NCBI GenBank assembly: GCA_963457665.1
Contig: OY735233.1
Coordinates: forward strand, 23,599,928-23,663,927
DNA: 64,000 nt
DNA from: Thysanoteuthis rhombus
Taxonomy: Eukaryota > Mollusca > Cephalopoda > Oegopsida > Thysanoteuthidae
Reading direction: 5' to 3'
Both the position numbers and the translations under genes were made by a program. The notes beneath the pieces were generated by a model that worked only from the letters and a program-made list of their open reading frames with translations, was not told the DNA's origin and ran no database searches. Positions 1 through 11,978 of the stretch are shown piece after piece. Within the stretch, counting starts at the first letter, position 1; each line of letters opens with the position of its first letter.

Positions 1-31
1 AATATTACCAACATATACATATATATATATT

Positions 32-104
<73 letters not shown>

Positions 105-718
105 ATATACATATATATATAACACACTCATATATACACATATATATAAGTACACACACATACTCACATATATATATATATACATTACACACACACATAT
201 ATACATATTACATACATACACCCATACATATATATATATATATATGTATATTGCAAAGACATACATAGATATATGTATATTACACACACACATATATATG
301 TCTAACACTCACAGAAACACATATACATATGTATTACACACCCACTCACACATATATATATATATATATTACTCACACAAACATATATATATTTATTTCA
401 CACACACACACACACATATATGTTTATATATATTACACAAACATATATATATAATAAACACACACATAAATATGCAAATATATAATAGGCACACACACAT
501 AAATACATATTACACACACATATATATATATATATTACGCATACAGACATACATATATATATTGAACACACACACTCATATATATATATATATATACATT
601 ACCCTAGCACACGCACATATATATATATCAGACGATCGTATATATATATATATTACACATGCATATATACATATATTACGCACACACATATATATATATA
701 TGTATTATACACACATAT

Positions 719-764
<46 letters not shown>

Positions 765-1068
765 CACACACACACATATATATATTGAACAGACACACAT
801 GCACACATATATATATATAAGATAAACACATTTATATACACACATATATATATATATATACATATACATATGTAACATACATACACGCACACATATATAT
901 ATCACATACACATACACACACACCTATACAGTGCACACATGTATATTTATATATTCTTATATATTACACACACATATATACGTATATATATATATATATA
1001 TATTACATACACATATGTATATATATTACACCCACGTACATATATACATACATTACACATACTTATAC

Positions 1069-1117
<49 letters not shown>

Positions 1118-1674
1118 ACACACATATATACTACACACACATATTTATACATATATTATATTACACAAACATATATAAAAAACATATATTACACACACAC
1201 ATATATATATATATTACACACGTGCACAATTATATATATGTATATATATAATAGGCACACACACATATATATATCGCACATACACATATATAATTATATC
1301 ACTTAGACACACGCACAGATATATATGTATATATCACACACACGCATTCCGATACATATATATTACACACACACACATACATATAGTACATAGACACACA
1401 CATATATATATATATTGAATACACTCACACACTTTTTATTTGCACTCACATATATATGTTAATACATATTAATTACACACATACATATACATATATATAT
1501 TCACACACATACGCATATATTATTTATAAATATATATTACACACTTACATATATATGAATATATAGATATTTCACATACACACACATATATATATACAAT
1601 TTTAACACATGCACACATATATCACACACATTTACTTATATATATTATATGCATACAAATACACACATATGTAC

Positions 1675-1713
<39 letters not shown>

Positions 1714-1803
1714 ACACACATACATACATATATATTACATAAACATACAAACATATATATATATATTATATAAATATATTTATATATATACATTGCACAC
1801 TCA

Positions 1804-1850
<47 letters not shown>

Positions 1851-1923
1851 ACATATAAGGATTAATAAACCTTACCACCAAAAACTTCACTCCCGAGTCT
1901 GTTTCACTCTCTGAAGTACACAT

Positions 1924-2020
<97 letters not shown>

Positions 2021-2285
2021 TTCACACACTCGTATATATATACATATATTCATATTATACACACACATGTTTTATATTTTATACACACATACATAAATGC
2101 TTATATATATCACACATACATATATTAAACACACACACACATATATATTACACATACACATATATATATTACACACACATATATATATTACATGGACACA
2201 CATATATATATTACATGCATATTTGTATATTACACACACACTCACACACACACATATATATGTTACACAGACACACACACATATA

Positions 2286-2356
<71 letters not shown>

Positions 2357-2504
2357 CACCCACCCACCCATATATATATATAGAGAAATTTGTATGCATT
2401 ACACACACACACGTATATATATAAATATATATATTACACACACATACATAGGCATATCTACGTATATCACATGCAGATACAAATATTACACACACACACA
2501 TATA

Positions 2505-2546
<42 letters not shown>

Positions 2547-2905
2547 TACACACACACACATATATATCTTACACACATACACATACATATCTTACACACA
2601 TATATATGACACACACAAACACACACACATATAATACATGCACTAACATATATATATATATATTACACACACACACACTCATATATACATTACACACACA
2701 CACACATATATGTATATATATTACACACGCACACATATATATCACACTTACACATACATATATATATCACACACACTCACACACACATATATATCACGTA
2801 CACATACACATATACATATATTACACACACACACATACACACATGTATATATATATTACACACTCAGAGACATATTATCATGCACACACACACATATTAC
2901 ATCCA

Positions 2906-2950
<45 letters not shown>
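1..2950. repeat. TA/CA minisatellite block
   Basis: Nearly 3 kb of alternating (TA)n and (CA)n. Much of it repeats a unit of about 20-24 bp of the form ATATATATTACACACACAC. Pure TA runs stand near 60-100, 1920-2012 and 2290-2353. Open frames here are only Tyr/Ile/Thr/His dipeptide runs and are not genes. Read on the minus strand, the tract matches in composition and unit the tract at 18051-22110, so the two flank 2951-18050 as inverted copies. Confidence 0.95.
1851..1925 (+). mobile_element. Short fragment of the hammerhead-bearing element
   Basis: A non-repetitive island inside TA runs. It matches, on the opposite strand, the unique sequence at 46318-46390, sharing the stretch that runs from ACATATAAGGATTAATAAAC to the CTCTCTGAAGTACAC end. 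Both copies border (TA)n on the same side. It is the 3'-terminal part of the element at 46320-46750 and has no coding capacity. Confidence 0.7.
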
Positions 2951-2953
<3 letters not shown>

Positions 2954-4435
2954 ATCACATTTGTTGTTTTATCATAGTTCATATCAAATAATTTCCACGT
3001 AGAAAAGCAAAAAGCAGCATATAATGTCACAGTGTCTCACCAGACTTTTAAACAATTTGTACATCGTTTTGTGCTCCGTGAAATTTTACCAATGTTGGCT
3101 TAAAAAGGAATAAAATAAACTTGAAACTCCAAAGCCTAATAACTCAGAAACGAAGGCAGGTAGTAATGCAATGTATTTATCAATCTACAGCCATTCATAT
3201 TAGGAATCATCACAGATGTGGTGAGTATGGTGGTTTTTAGTTAAGAATGTTTTCTTAGGAATTGAGGCATTTTCGTAATCCTTGCTTATGCGGATGTAAA
3301 ATACAACAACCAAACGTTGCATAGAGAAAACGTTATTTTATATATGTAGAAGCAAGGATTATGATTATCAGTGTATCTTGGACACGGATAAAGATTTTCT
3401 AAATAGTTTGCCAATTGACAGGACGAAAAAGAAAGTAAAAACGATTTTCACTTTGTCATCGCTACGATGCAAGGAGGTCTCTTCAAGTTATGACGTCCCA
3501 AATAGTTTCGATCCAAGCCGATCCGTCATTTGCATTTTACGATTGGAGAGGGTAATTGGAAAAGATGAGTGGTCACCTGTCTACAAATTCTCAATTTTTT
3601 TTAATGAATTTCAATGAGAATTCGGGGAAGGTTGAGCAATTGGTTACGGAAGGAGTTCCTGAATTTAGGTAGGATCCAATAATGCCCCCCTACATCGTAG
3701 CTACATATCAATGCTATGTCTTCCCGTTCAATGAATTCCAAGTTCTCATCTTTAGGAAGGATAAAAGAAAACATTCTTTACTATTAACAGAAACAGTCTA
3801 GTGGGTCAGAACTAACCCTGCGGTCTTTGTGAGCCAGGTTCCGAATCCTGGTCGCAGGAATGTTATTTATATTTTCAATTCTCAACGAGATTCGGAGACG
3901 TAAATGTACTGTCTCGTGTTTGCCCCACAGGATATCCCCTAGAGGGTCAATAAATTTCAAAGAAATTTCGTTTCAAGGTAGGGCCGTGGGATATGAAAGA
4001 GGAGATATACTTGTGCTGTGGATCAGGGTTTTCTCCTGCGATGCATTGTAGCTATATGTCTTACACAATATCTCCAACATGTCTGGGAATTTCACAGGGG
4101 TTTCGGAAATATGAACAATGAGCTCCGGAGAGAGAAATCAAATTTTCAGATTGATGCAGGAATTTTTCCTCCCCTGGGTCTTAGCTATATATCTGCACTG
4201 CACAATACCTCCAGGAGGTTGATAAATTCCAATAAGATAAGGAGGGATGCTGAATTGATTATGGAAAAAAAAAATTAAAATTCAGGGTGTATTCAAGAAT
4301 TTATTTTTGATTGAGAGATACTCTTCATTCCACTCTCAATACTGTTATGTGTTCACTTTTGCTCGGCCATACACTATATCAGAAGTAGTCAATAAAGTTG
4401 TTAGGGGGTGGGCAGACCATACACTATGGAGCATT
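2951..4435 (+). repeat. Module A, copy 1 (left arm of composite element)
   Basis: Unique sequence of about 1.5 kb that reappears inverted at 16606-18050. Matching frames (DTDKDFLNSLP and SFDPSRSVICIL at both sites) show the relation, but neither copy holds a long open frame. Inside are degenerate subrepeats around 3690, 3925, 4040 and 4170 sharing the theme TAGCTATAT...ACAATA(T/C)CTCC...AATAAATT. The inner edge (4380-4435) carries, on the minus strand, a CTATGGTCT...CAACTTCATTGACTAC module also present at 16600 and 43880. The outer edge runs straight into TA repeat at ATAATCACA. Confidence 0.8.
3795..3862 (+). ncRNA. tRNA-like (SINE head) sequence in module A
   Basis: An A-box-like stretch (TAGTGGGTCAGA) lies about 37 bp before a good B box (GGTTCCGAATCC), the spacing of an RNA polymerase III internal promoter. 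Both boxes are kept in the inverted copy near 17165-17235. The flanks do not form a clear acceptor stem, so it is more likely a tRNA-derived SINE head than a tRNA gene. Confidence 0.4.
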
Positions 4436-4735
4436 AGGGACATCATCGACAAGGTACTAGGTCCAACGGCACCACCACGGTAATTTGTTAGATTTTCAAC
4501 CTTCACAAAATAATTTCTAACGGTTATTTTGTCTCAAGTTCAGATCAATAAGCAGAATCAAATCAAGAGAAATCAAATAAGATTGAGTGGATAGTAGTTC
4601 ATGAATTTGATTCAAAGAAAGATTTGATAGATATTGAAACCGCTGCTGCTTATACTCATTTGATCAGTTTTGGAAAAAAATACGAAGTTCACAGCAAGTA
4701 TTGCCGTATGTTGAAAAGAATTTCTATGATTGCAT

Positions 4736-4784
4736 TTATGCGTGTAGGAATGAAGCTTTCCGTAAAGTTTCAGAGCTTTCATGC
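4736..4784 (-). CDS. Terminal coding exon B of a candidate micro-exon gene
   Basis: On the minus strand a strong 3' splice site (TTTTTCTACTTTTTCAG) precedes GCATGAAAGC. Joined to exon C (4941-5047) the frame reads HESSETLRKASFLHA then TAA. The copy at 43524-43572 gives HESSETLQKASFLHA with the same stop. Of the three differences in this stretch, two are silent in this frame and one changes R to Q. In the alternative frame that starts MITLIFLAFYFSTFSG all three change the residue. That argues for the spliced frame. The function is unknown, and no domain is recognisable in so short a peptide. Confidence 0.4.
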
Positions 4785-4940
4785 CTGAAAAAGTAGAAAA
4801 ATAAAATGCCAAGAAAATTAGTGTAATCATGAAGTAAAATTTAAGGTTTTTTTTCTTACTTTGGGGAACCCATGGTAAGGAGTCCCACGAGTTAGAGTAA
4901 ATAACATGTCTTAGTCATCACAAAATTCATCAACGGATAC

Positions 4941-5047
4941 CTAATGCAGGAAGTATGAGATATTCTTTGGACACTTTCATTATTCGAGTCATTTTGATAA
5001 GGCTCCTGGTTGTGGTTCTCGTTATGAAATGCTGATTTTAGGGTTAG
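4941..5047 (-). CDS. Internal exon C of the candidate micro-exon gene
   Basis: The minus strand has a 3' splice site (CTTTGATTCTCAG) before CTAACCC and a 5' splice site (CATTAG/GTATCC) 107 nt later. The intron to exon B is 156 nt. The exon is open in phase 0 and encodes LTLKSAFHNENHNQ...ISHTSCIR, a polar Asn/Ser/Glu-rich segment. Its acceptor sits where the 164-bp monomers carry their micro-exon acceptor (after GGCTAAAAATGGCC), as if a monomer had been extended into an exon. The homologous stretch at 43255-43361 has the same length but in-frame stops and no GT donor. It is seen only as sequence; expression is inferred. Confidence 0.4.
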
Positions 5048-5197
5048 CTGAGAATCAAAGACGGAAAACTGGCCATTTTTAGCCATCAAAGAAGTCAACT
5101 TTGAAATACTTACCAAGTTCATTTCATTGCCTTCTTTGCCTGAATAGTACAATGAAAGATCTCAATGGATTCATTTTTCTTGATCATTTTCACTTAC

Positions 5198-5218
5198 AAA
5201 AATGACATTGAGAAAAGT
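5198..5218 (-). CDS. Candidate 21-nt micro-exon (TFLNVIF)
   Basis: Bounded on the minus strand by GTAGTTTTAG upstream and GTAAGT downstream. It is exactly 21 nt, so it is phase-neutral, and reads TFLNVIF in phase 0. That phase runs into exon C (LTLKS...). Splice-site quality is good, but transcription is not shown. Confidence 0.3.
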
Positions 5219-5324
5219 CTAAAACTACAAAATCATTTACCACGTTCATTTTATTGCATTCTTTGCTTGAATAGTTAAAGGAAAGATGGCAACGGATTTA
5301 TTGTTCCTGATCATTTTCACTTAC

Positions 5325-5345
5325 ATAACTGACATTTTGAAAAGT
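5325..5345 (-). CDS. Candidate 21-nt micro-exon (TFQNVSY)
   Basis: The same arrangement one monomer further upstream: TTTGTTCTTTCAG, then 21 nt, then GTAAGT. It reads TFQNVSY in phase 0. The next monomer out (near 5490) has lost the AG, so the series decays outward. Confidence 0.3.
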
Positions 5346-5625
5346 CTGAAAGAACAAAATCTAGCTACTTTAAGCCAGCAAGGGAGTCAACTTCAAAGTA
5401 TTTACCACGTTCATTTCATTGCCTCCTTTGCCTGAATAGTACAAAGAAAGATTGAAATGCATTCATTGTTCCTGATCAATTTCACTCACAAAAATGACAT
5501 TTTGAAAAGTCAAAAAAAATTTTTTAAATCTAGCTACTTTTAGCCAGCTAGGAAGGCAATTTCAAAATATTTACCACGTTCATTTCATTGCCTTTTTTGC
5601 CTTGATCATTTTTATTTACAAAAAT

Positions 5626-6250
5626 GAAGACAAGTTCTCAAATGTCTTTTAATCGTTGAAAATCTTTACACTTTCCTACGGAGCAAACGCATAGTAAAAT
5701 CAGTAAAAAGTTAAAATTTTAAGTTGGTTTTGGTTGTTGAAATAAACTTACTGACACTTCTGGAAAATCAAATTTGTCCGAAATGGTTCAAATGCACAAG
5801 TGTGTTGTGCGTTTATGGTTGGAGTAGATTTGAAAATGTTGGACACGATAGAATAAGACGCGAAGAAGGGCGACGAGTTGTAGATGGCGTGCGTAATAAT
5901 CGTGTTTAATGTGTTTTTCAAACAAAAAACGTAATTGGAATAAAGGAATACAAAGATATCAATACTGAAAGGAAAGCTTGTTCAGTGACAGATAGATGAA
6001 TAATTAACAACTTAGTTTAGATTAGCAGTCCATGACTTGAGAAGAAAAATTGATTTCTGACACGTTGATTCCTGTGAGAAGGCTTGCAAATTGGGAAGTA
6101 GCATCGAATGCCATCTTATTTATACAAGAAATATCTGGAAATGATGTTGTCTTGACTGGAGGTGACGTTAGAGCTTCTTTCACAACATCTCGCTAATAGG
6201 AAAATATACTAAGGGGAGAGAATCGCCGCTTTTATTCAATACATTTGTTA
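5626..6250 (+). repeat. Module D, copy 1
   Basis: About 600 bp that recurs in the same orientation at 15860-16440 and 42386-42965. Shared landmarks are GTTCAAATG.ACAA.TG.GTTGTG.GTT, GTTGGACACGATA.AAT.AGAC and the end CTAAGGGGAGAGAAT. Copy 1 is clearly more diverged than copies 2 and 3 are from each other. No open frame is shared. In copies 2 and 3 it sits between monomers of opposite orientation, like the loop of a foldback structure. Confidence 0.8.
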
Positions 6251-6289
6251 ATTTACTTTTCAAATCGATCGTTTTGATACCTTCTTAGG

Positions 6290-6600
6290 CTCCACGGCCA
6301 TATTTTGGGTACGGGGGCTAAAAATGACTCATTTTTAGGGAGGAGTGCAAAAAGATATATTCCCAGGTGGGGACGGGGGCAGAAATGGATACATTTCCAG
6401 GGGAAACAAAAAGATATATTTTCAGGGGAGGCAGAAGGATACATTTCTAACAACTTTAAATGATTAAGTTAGTTAATGATACGTTTCCTGGGATGGGGGC
6501 AACAGAAGGATATACTGCCTGGCGAGGGTACAAATGTGTATATTTTCAGGGGGTGCAGAAGGATATACTTTGGGAGCTCGGAGGGATATTGATACATAGA
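6290..6600. repeat. Degenerate G-rich minisatellite
   Basis: Loose tandem repeats of about 35-50 bp built on CAGAAGGATA(C/T)A(T/C)TT.CAGGGG with GGGG runs. It follows module D in copy 1 only. The open frames across it are by-products of the repeat. Confidence 0.6.
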
Positions 6601-7950
6601 TATGAGAAATGCAGAGTTTTAGTGATTGTAGAAAGAAAGGAATACTCAGAATAAATGTGTTATGGTGGAAGAAATATTGAAGTTTAAATCAACAATTGAG
6701 CCTGGCCAAATTATTGATAAGAAAGAGAAGACTAACACATTCCCCTCACTTTTGACCTTGTGTCAAGGTTTTCATCTTTTTGTTGAAAATCAATAAGGAT
6801 AGACAAACTAAACTAGTGAAGTACTTCGATGATTTTCTTTGATTTCCTAACAAGTAATATTTCCGCCATTCTATCGGATAAAAGAAATTCGCACCGTGTC
6901 ATGACATTTTGGAATATCAGGTATCGCCTCCTCTTACCTTCATAGTGTTGCCACACCTAATTGTGCCTCTTTTATTATTAACATAGATGCTATTTTTTGG
7001 ACCTGCAAATGTAGCATTTGGGCCTCGGGCTGCCACTGCAATAACTGAAGTAAAATATAGCAGAAGAATTGAAAGAAACAAATGTGTTTACAGGGCCCAC
7101 GACGCTGGGTTGGGAGGTTGGCACAGGCCAGCCCACATTTTGCAAACCTGATATTCTTTTTCAGAGAATTGTTGTGCTAAAAACATTATTTCTACTTTTT
7201 TCTAATTGAAATCAAGTATTTGATTGCCTATCAGGCGTGACGTAATCGTATATTTGATAATTTTGGTTTCCTTAAAGTCTGCAGAGTATGAAAATGGTTG
7301 ATAGATCTTTGGGTCGCCTAGTCAAAGAGAGTAATCAAAGTATAATAGTCAATAGGCCAGGAGCCTCGATTCGGCATAATAATAATAACTTAGTCAATTT
7401 GAGAGCAGAAGTTATATGTGGGCCAGGGGTAGAATCTTGGCAACCAGGGTAAATCATATATCTAAAAACTATCCAAGCTAAGAAAACACATTTTCCAAGA
7501 ATTTTAAGGGCGGCTATTTTGAAATTCAAAATGGACAACTGTGAGTGTACATTTCTTGTGATTATAACCAAGTCATTTAGCATTGGTTTGTCCCAGAATT
7601 TAATCAGCTTTTCTTTAGTTTATTACCCACTCTTCCACGAAATTCCATTGATTTTTATTGATAGATTTTGGTATTTTGCCGACAGACGTCTATCACGATA
7701 TCGGTAGCGTCTTCTCTGTATTTTACCGTAATTCAACATCAAGTCTATAATTGATATAATTATTATGCAAGTCCAGGTAACATAAAACAAGCACCTCAAA
7801 TGAAGTTAAAAGAAACATGTATTTGTAGAATATAACTTTTATGGGAAAACTCAACTATATATCGAAACAGTAATGCAAAATACCCAAGGTAGAGGTCATA
7901 ACTAACAGAAAAGTCCCACAAAAGCCAATATACTGGTGCATATAAGACCT
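6601..7950. other. No feature recognised
   Basis: AT-rich sequence with only short frames (up to 82 codons) and no coding signature, tRNA-like fold or repeat that I could relate to other parts of the window. Confidence 0.6.
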
Positions 7951-8645
7951 GGCACCTCCATTGATATCATCATCAGTCTTTTAACATCCGTCGTTTGACA
8001 TAGACCTTCCCCGGGATTCGCCACAGCTGTCTATCATGGGTGTTGCAGAGCTAATACTTTCCGAAATTGTCAACTTCCATCTTGTACCCTGCCGGCCTCA
8101 GTTCTGGTTGTGATCTATGGGGATCCATGTTGTAGGTCGTGAGGTCCATCGGTTGTCTGTCACTGTTGCAACATGTCTAGCCCATTGCCATTTGAGTTTT
8201 CTAACGGATTCTATGTACTGTCTTATGATCTCTCCACGTGAGGTTGAACATGATTCTTTCTTGTGTATGATGCTTGCTTCTCTGTTGGAGGGCAAGTCTT
8301 TTGGTTAGGTACAATGTTTCAACTCCATAGGTGACTATCAGGTCATAATGGGATCTTCTTGTCCTTGAAAGCTGAGCTTGCTCTACTGAAGGCTTGTCAT
8401 CTTAAAGTGATTCTTCGCTTTATTTCTTCTTTATGTGGATTTCATGGAGATTATTTGTCCTAAGTAGATGTAGTGGTCTACTTCCTCCTGTTTTGTGTCT
8501 TTGATTTTGATTGTTGTGTTCCGACATAATTGTTGTATACAACATTTGTTTTGCTGAAGTTCCTGTGAAGGCCGACTTTCTTGCCTTCTTCATTTAGTTC
8601 ATCGAGCATTAGTTGGAAGCCGTGTAGTTTCTCTGCAAAAAATAA
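7950..8645 (-). mobile_element. RTE-type LINE, 3' end of ORF2 (fragment)
   Basis: Minus-strand translation gives AEKLHGFQLMLDELNEEGKK then VGLHRNFSKTNVVYNN. This is the stretch just after the FADD catalytic motif in RTE-type reverse transcriptases. Further on come REASIIHKKESCSTSRGEII and KLKWQWARHVATVTDNRWTS, the usual C-terminal zone of these elements. The 3' end (near 7955-7975) has a short TGATGATGAT run typical of RTE tails. The frame is interrupted and everything upstream of the palm domain is missing, so it is a 5'-truncated dead copy. Confidence 0.85.
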
Positions 8646-9700
8646 ATATATAAATACATTTTAAAAATTATGATTACTCTGGAACAATGCATTTTACACC
8701 GATATAAAGTTAGACCAAGGACAGAATAAATTCTTTTCACCTTTTTGAAAATGCAGCTTCGGGGAATCGGCACCAAAACATTATTTATGAAATTAAAAAA
8801 CTGAAAATGAAAGTAAAATATTGTTCTTTCCTATGGGCAAGTTTTTATCTTTGTTTGCCTACTCATATTTACAACTATTTTCCATGAAAAAAAGAAATAT
8901 TCTTTTTGATAATTTCGATTAATTAAACTTATTTTTAATGTTTCACTCTTTCAGTTACTGTTGGCTTTGAGATCGAAATTCATGTCATTCAATCAAAGCA
9001 ATGGTTAGTTATTTTTAAAAAGATCTGAAAAATGAGTAATCTTTTCATATATTTTTTGGTTCTCGTTATTTTTAATTAGTCCCTAACTAATTTAGCTAAT
9101 TGTCTTCTGTTTGAAGAAATAAATTGTTGACCCCATTTTATCGCTTCAACCTCACCATATAGGTCGTTTGCAATTGTTGACATGACTCCACCTGTTTATC
9201 ACTTTATCAGTGACCAATTCTAACAAGCAAGATTTCATTGATATTTTATGCAGCATGTTACGATGTTTTACCATATTTCAGTAGAGTGATGATGAAACTG
9301 AATTTTTTCCAACAAAATTATGACAATTTAGTAGATGACTTATTAATTGCAGAATTTTATTTGAAAAAATTGTATAATAATTTACGTCAAAATGATTGAT
9401 TTATCGATTGAAGAGTAGATATTCATTTTAAAATTTAAATTTTACTTTGTATTCAATGGAAAATTGTTTTCCTTTTCATCTTCAAGGTTTAAGATTCATG
9501 GGAAGATCTTTATTTCAACATGCTTGAACACTGAGAAATATAAAAAAATCTATCAAACGTGAGGCAATACATGCTTCGAACTGCATTTTCTCCCTAGACA
9601 GATCAAATTAATATAAACAAAAGCAAAGTCAAAATATCCATTGATCTTTCATTTGATCAAATTCATTAACTCAATTTTGTATACTCTGTAAGTATTGAAA
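8646..9700. other. No feature recognised
   Basis: AT-rich intergenic sequence with no long open frame, no splice-bounded open exon that I could support, and no relation to other parts of the window. Confidence 0.6.
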
Positions 9701-9908
9701 TGTCTTCAATTTCGACACTTGGAAAATATACGTACTATAAGGCAGAGTTTATGAGAATCCATAAAGGTGGCTACTTCTCGTGAGGCAATGAGCTTAATTT
9801 CGACCCTCCTTATCAACGATCTACAAAGTGATCAATTTCATAAAACATGGTTATAATATTCATCAGTAAAATTCACACAGTGTGATTTTTCTATTGTATT
9901 GAACATTT

Positions 9909-10126
9909 TTAGTTTGAAATGAAAATGTAGTCACTTTCGGCCAAGTTTTTATTTGTAAGTAAACTTTGTAGTTTCATCTTTGCCTCTATGTATAATTCTT
10001 CTTCCTCTGGTTTGGCACTTGTGACAAGATGTATTCTGACGTACGGAAGTTGCTCAAATCTTGAAATATTGGGAGACAACATTGCAGAGGGGGAGAAGAC
10101 ATTTGAATTTGGGAGAGTTGGCATCC
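9909..10126 (-). pseudogene. Exon X: 3'-terminal exon of an unrecognised gene
   Basis: The minus strand has CCGTCTGCAG as acceptor, then an open frame beginning in phase 1 with MPTLPNSNVFSPSAMLSPNI, continuing SRFEQLPYVRIHLVTSAKP and ending with a stop at 9909. The inverted copy at 14645-14847 encodes TPTLPISNIFSPSIMLSPSI, then SKFDHLPYVKIHPVTSAKP. Most differences are conservative, which suggests descent from a selected coding exon. The S/T-P-rich text has no domain I recognise. No 5' exon is identifiable, so it is listed as a gene fragment. Confidence 0.45.
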
Positions 10127-10259
10127 CTGCAGACGGTGACCAGAATGAACTTCGTATATTTAGTCTCAAAGTACTCGCATTTTTCCTTTCTGCAATAGGA
10201 AATTTTTGATTTATTATGAAATTTGGAACTAGTTGAATAACTCCCTTTTTCTCTTTCAG

Positions 10260-10484
10260 TCAGGAAAACCCCATTACATGGACTCAATCTACATTTTTTG
10301 CCGAAGACACGTGAGAACTATGGTGAAACACCATAGAGAGTAAGAGAGGCAGAATATACAGTATATTCTTGGTCCTCTCCCGCTGGCCAAACCCAGAAGA
10401 GAGTATCCGGATTATCGCATAAAGGTAAACTTCCTTTCAAGATATATATCTGATGCAATGGAAACACCGAAACTAAATGAATGA
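10260..10484 (+). pseudogene. Exon Y, broken inverted copy
   Basis: After the acceptor TTTTTCTCTTTCAG the frame reads SGKPHYMDSIYIFCRRHVR and ends ISDAMETPKLNE plus stop, parallel to 12783-13007 on the other strand. It has an in-frame TAA at 10341-10343, codon 28 of 75, so this copy cannot encode the full exon. The rest of the frame is intact over all 75 codons without indels, so the break is recent relative to the duplication. Confidence 0.6.
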
Positions 10485-10828
10485 TTCAATTTCAGATCAA
10501 CTTTATCTTTATTAAAGCGTGATTATAATTAAATTTTCTCACAAGATTATATCTACAATCCCCCTGGTAATCATGTAGCTTTATTGTATTTCATCTGAAT
10601 TCTTCTCACTTCCTGCTGGGATAAAGGGTCCAATATGTTGATTGTAATTCAGCTTGTAGCATGCTACAGTTCATAATAGTCAAGAGGATAAAGTTCTTTG
10701 ATTTATTTGGCTATTCTACAGTGTAGGCATACTTTTTGCTCAGTTACTGACACGAAGGATTGAACTGGAAAGTTAGTTCTGAAGCAAACGTGGCTAAAAA
10801 GATTATGCTGACAAAAAATAGACGTTCT

Positions 10829-11115
10829 TAAAATCTAATTCCATACAGAGAAAAAAAAGAAAAAAACGAACAAATTCTCCAGAAGAGATATCTGTAGCAT
10901 GGATAGTGAATAGAAAAGTCTATCCACGTAGATATAAAGGATTCTGTTCGCAATCCAAACATTATTTAACAGGCTGAAGAAGGCTGCAGGACACAACGTC
11001 CAAATCATTAAATAAAAAATTGAAAAAAAGCACAAAACAATGAATTTAATTCAAATGTCTATAATATGTTTTATTAACTTTTAAAATATCACAGTCAGCA
11101 GGAAAATAAAATGAC
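10829..11115 (-). other. 3' UTR and poly(A) signal of the W exon gene
   Basis: Downstream of the W stop codon on the minus strand. It contains AATAAA at 11070-11075, about 40 nt after the stop, then a T-rich stretch. The region is duplicated in the same orientation at 41635-41919, where conservation drops only gradually, consistent with a shared terminal exon and UTR. Confidence 0.45.
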
Positions 11116-11217
11116 TTAATTAAATAACTCTTGAATAAGCCATTTTGGCAGATACTTATCCAACATTTCGAGTGGGATATCAGTAGAGTTCGATGAGTCG
11201 TCGGTAAGGCAAACATC
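11116..11217 (-). CDS. Exon W: terminal coding exon of an unrecognised gene
   Basis: Acceptor GATTACTTCTACAG on the minus strand, then 33 codons in phase 0, DVCLTDDSSNSTDIP...LPKWLIQELFN, then TAA. A direct copy at 41920-42018 encodes DVCLTNDTNSIDIQQ...LPKWLIEESFI plus stop, with a one-codon length difference and no frameshift. That points to a real coding exon. It follows exon V (11979-12047) in phase 0 across an intron of about 760 nt. An acidic N-terminal half and a hydrophobic C-terminus are visible; the family is unknown. Confidence 0.5.
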   Translation of the reverse strand, partial: DVCLTDDSSNSTDIPLEMLDKYLPKWLIQELFN

Positions 11218-11978
11218 CTGTAGAAGTAATCAAGAAGATTGAATAAATACAAATTCATAAAAGAAATGAAAGCTACAAATTCATAATACGCATTGTAACA
11301 AAACAGATTTACCATCTAAAGAGACGAAAAAGAATCTGCTCAAGTATTGTACTAAAAAGGTTAAAATATTTAATAGAAATATTGGAGAAATGTTCAAAAG
11401 TGACCATATAATGAAAGATTTAAAAACTCATGAATGCTTTGTGAATAAGTATTTCAGTAAGTTTAGCTAAACATTCGATTCCTAAAAGTGAATTCAATAA
11501 TAGAATCATAATCAAATCTGAAAGGGGTAGAATAAACAAAGACTTTTATTTGATTTTAAGATCAAAATTGCATTCATCATAATATGAAATAATTACCTAA
11601 TATACACTGAACACTTGATATCAATAAAATAAAATGGTTATTTTTATTCATTACGACATTAAGATGAGGACACTGGTTCAACTAAAACAACATATCATCA
11701 GATCTGAAGAGGAATTGTTTCAGTTAATCAACATTCAGACAGTTTTGTTTTAAACTTTCAGCTTCAAAACATAGAATCCATAACCAATGAGTATCATGCC
11801 ATTGCTAAGTACATGTTACTATACTGGCCCCCTCAAGTTATAGCAAAGGAGCTCATTTTCAGTGGATGCTCCAAGAGCTTAGCCTTGTGCCAATGCTAGC
11901 TCAGCACACGAGGTTTACGGAACCACCACCAATCTTGCATTTACTGAATAAAACAATAAAATGAAGAAAAATACATAC
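11218..11978 (-). other. Inferred intron between exons V and W
   Basis: Minus-strand donor GAG/GTATGTAT at 11971-11978 and acceptor CTACAG at 11218-11223. AT-rich, with no other feature seen. Confidence 0.4.

Larger units (their letters stand above)
5061..5640 (-). repeat. Three to four 164-bp monomers, minus orientation
   Basis: Diverged copies of the monomer that builds the 22700-40455 array, here reversed. Landmarks on the minus strand are GTAAGTGAAAATGATCA, AATGAATCCATTG and GAAGTTGACTTC. They separate exon C from module D in composite copy 1. Confidence 0.8.
9700..10828. repeat. Left arm (L) of a large diverged inverted repeat
   Basis: The reverse complement of this arm matches 12438-13115 (R1) closely and 13510-15270 (R2) more loosely. 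Anchors are AAAAAGATTATGCTGACAAA here against its complement at 12448, and the block around ATGAGCTTAATTTCGACCC (9787) against its complement near 15190. It carries exon X on minus and a broken exon Y on plus. Confidence 0.8.

Noticed and set aside
43-2991. Long Tyr/Ile/Thr/His open frames on both strands
   Set aside because: They are translations of TA/CA repeats with no codon signature; the same applies at 18051-21900, 46022-46243, 47089-47382 and 49349-49705.
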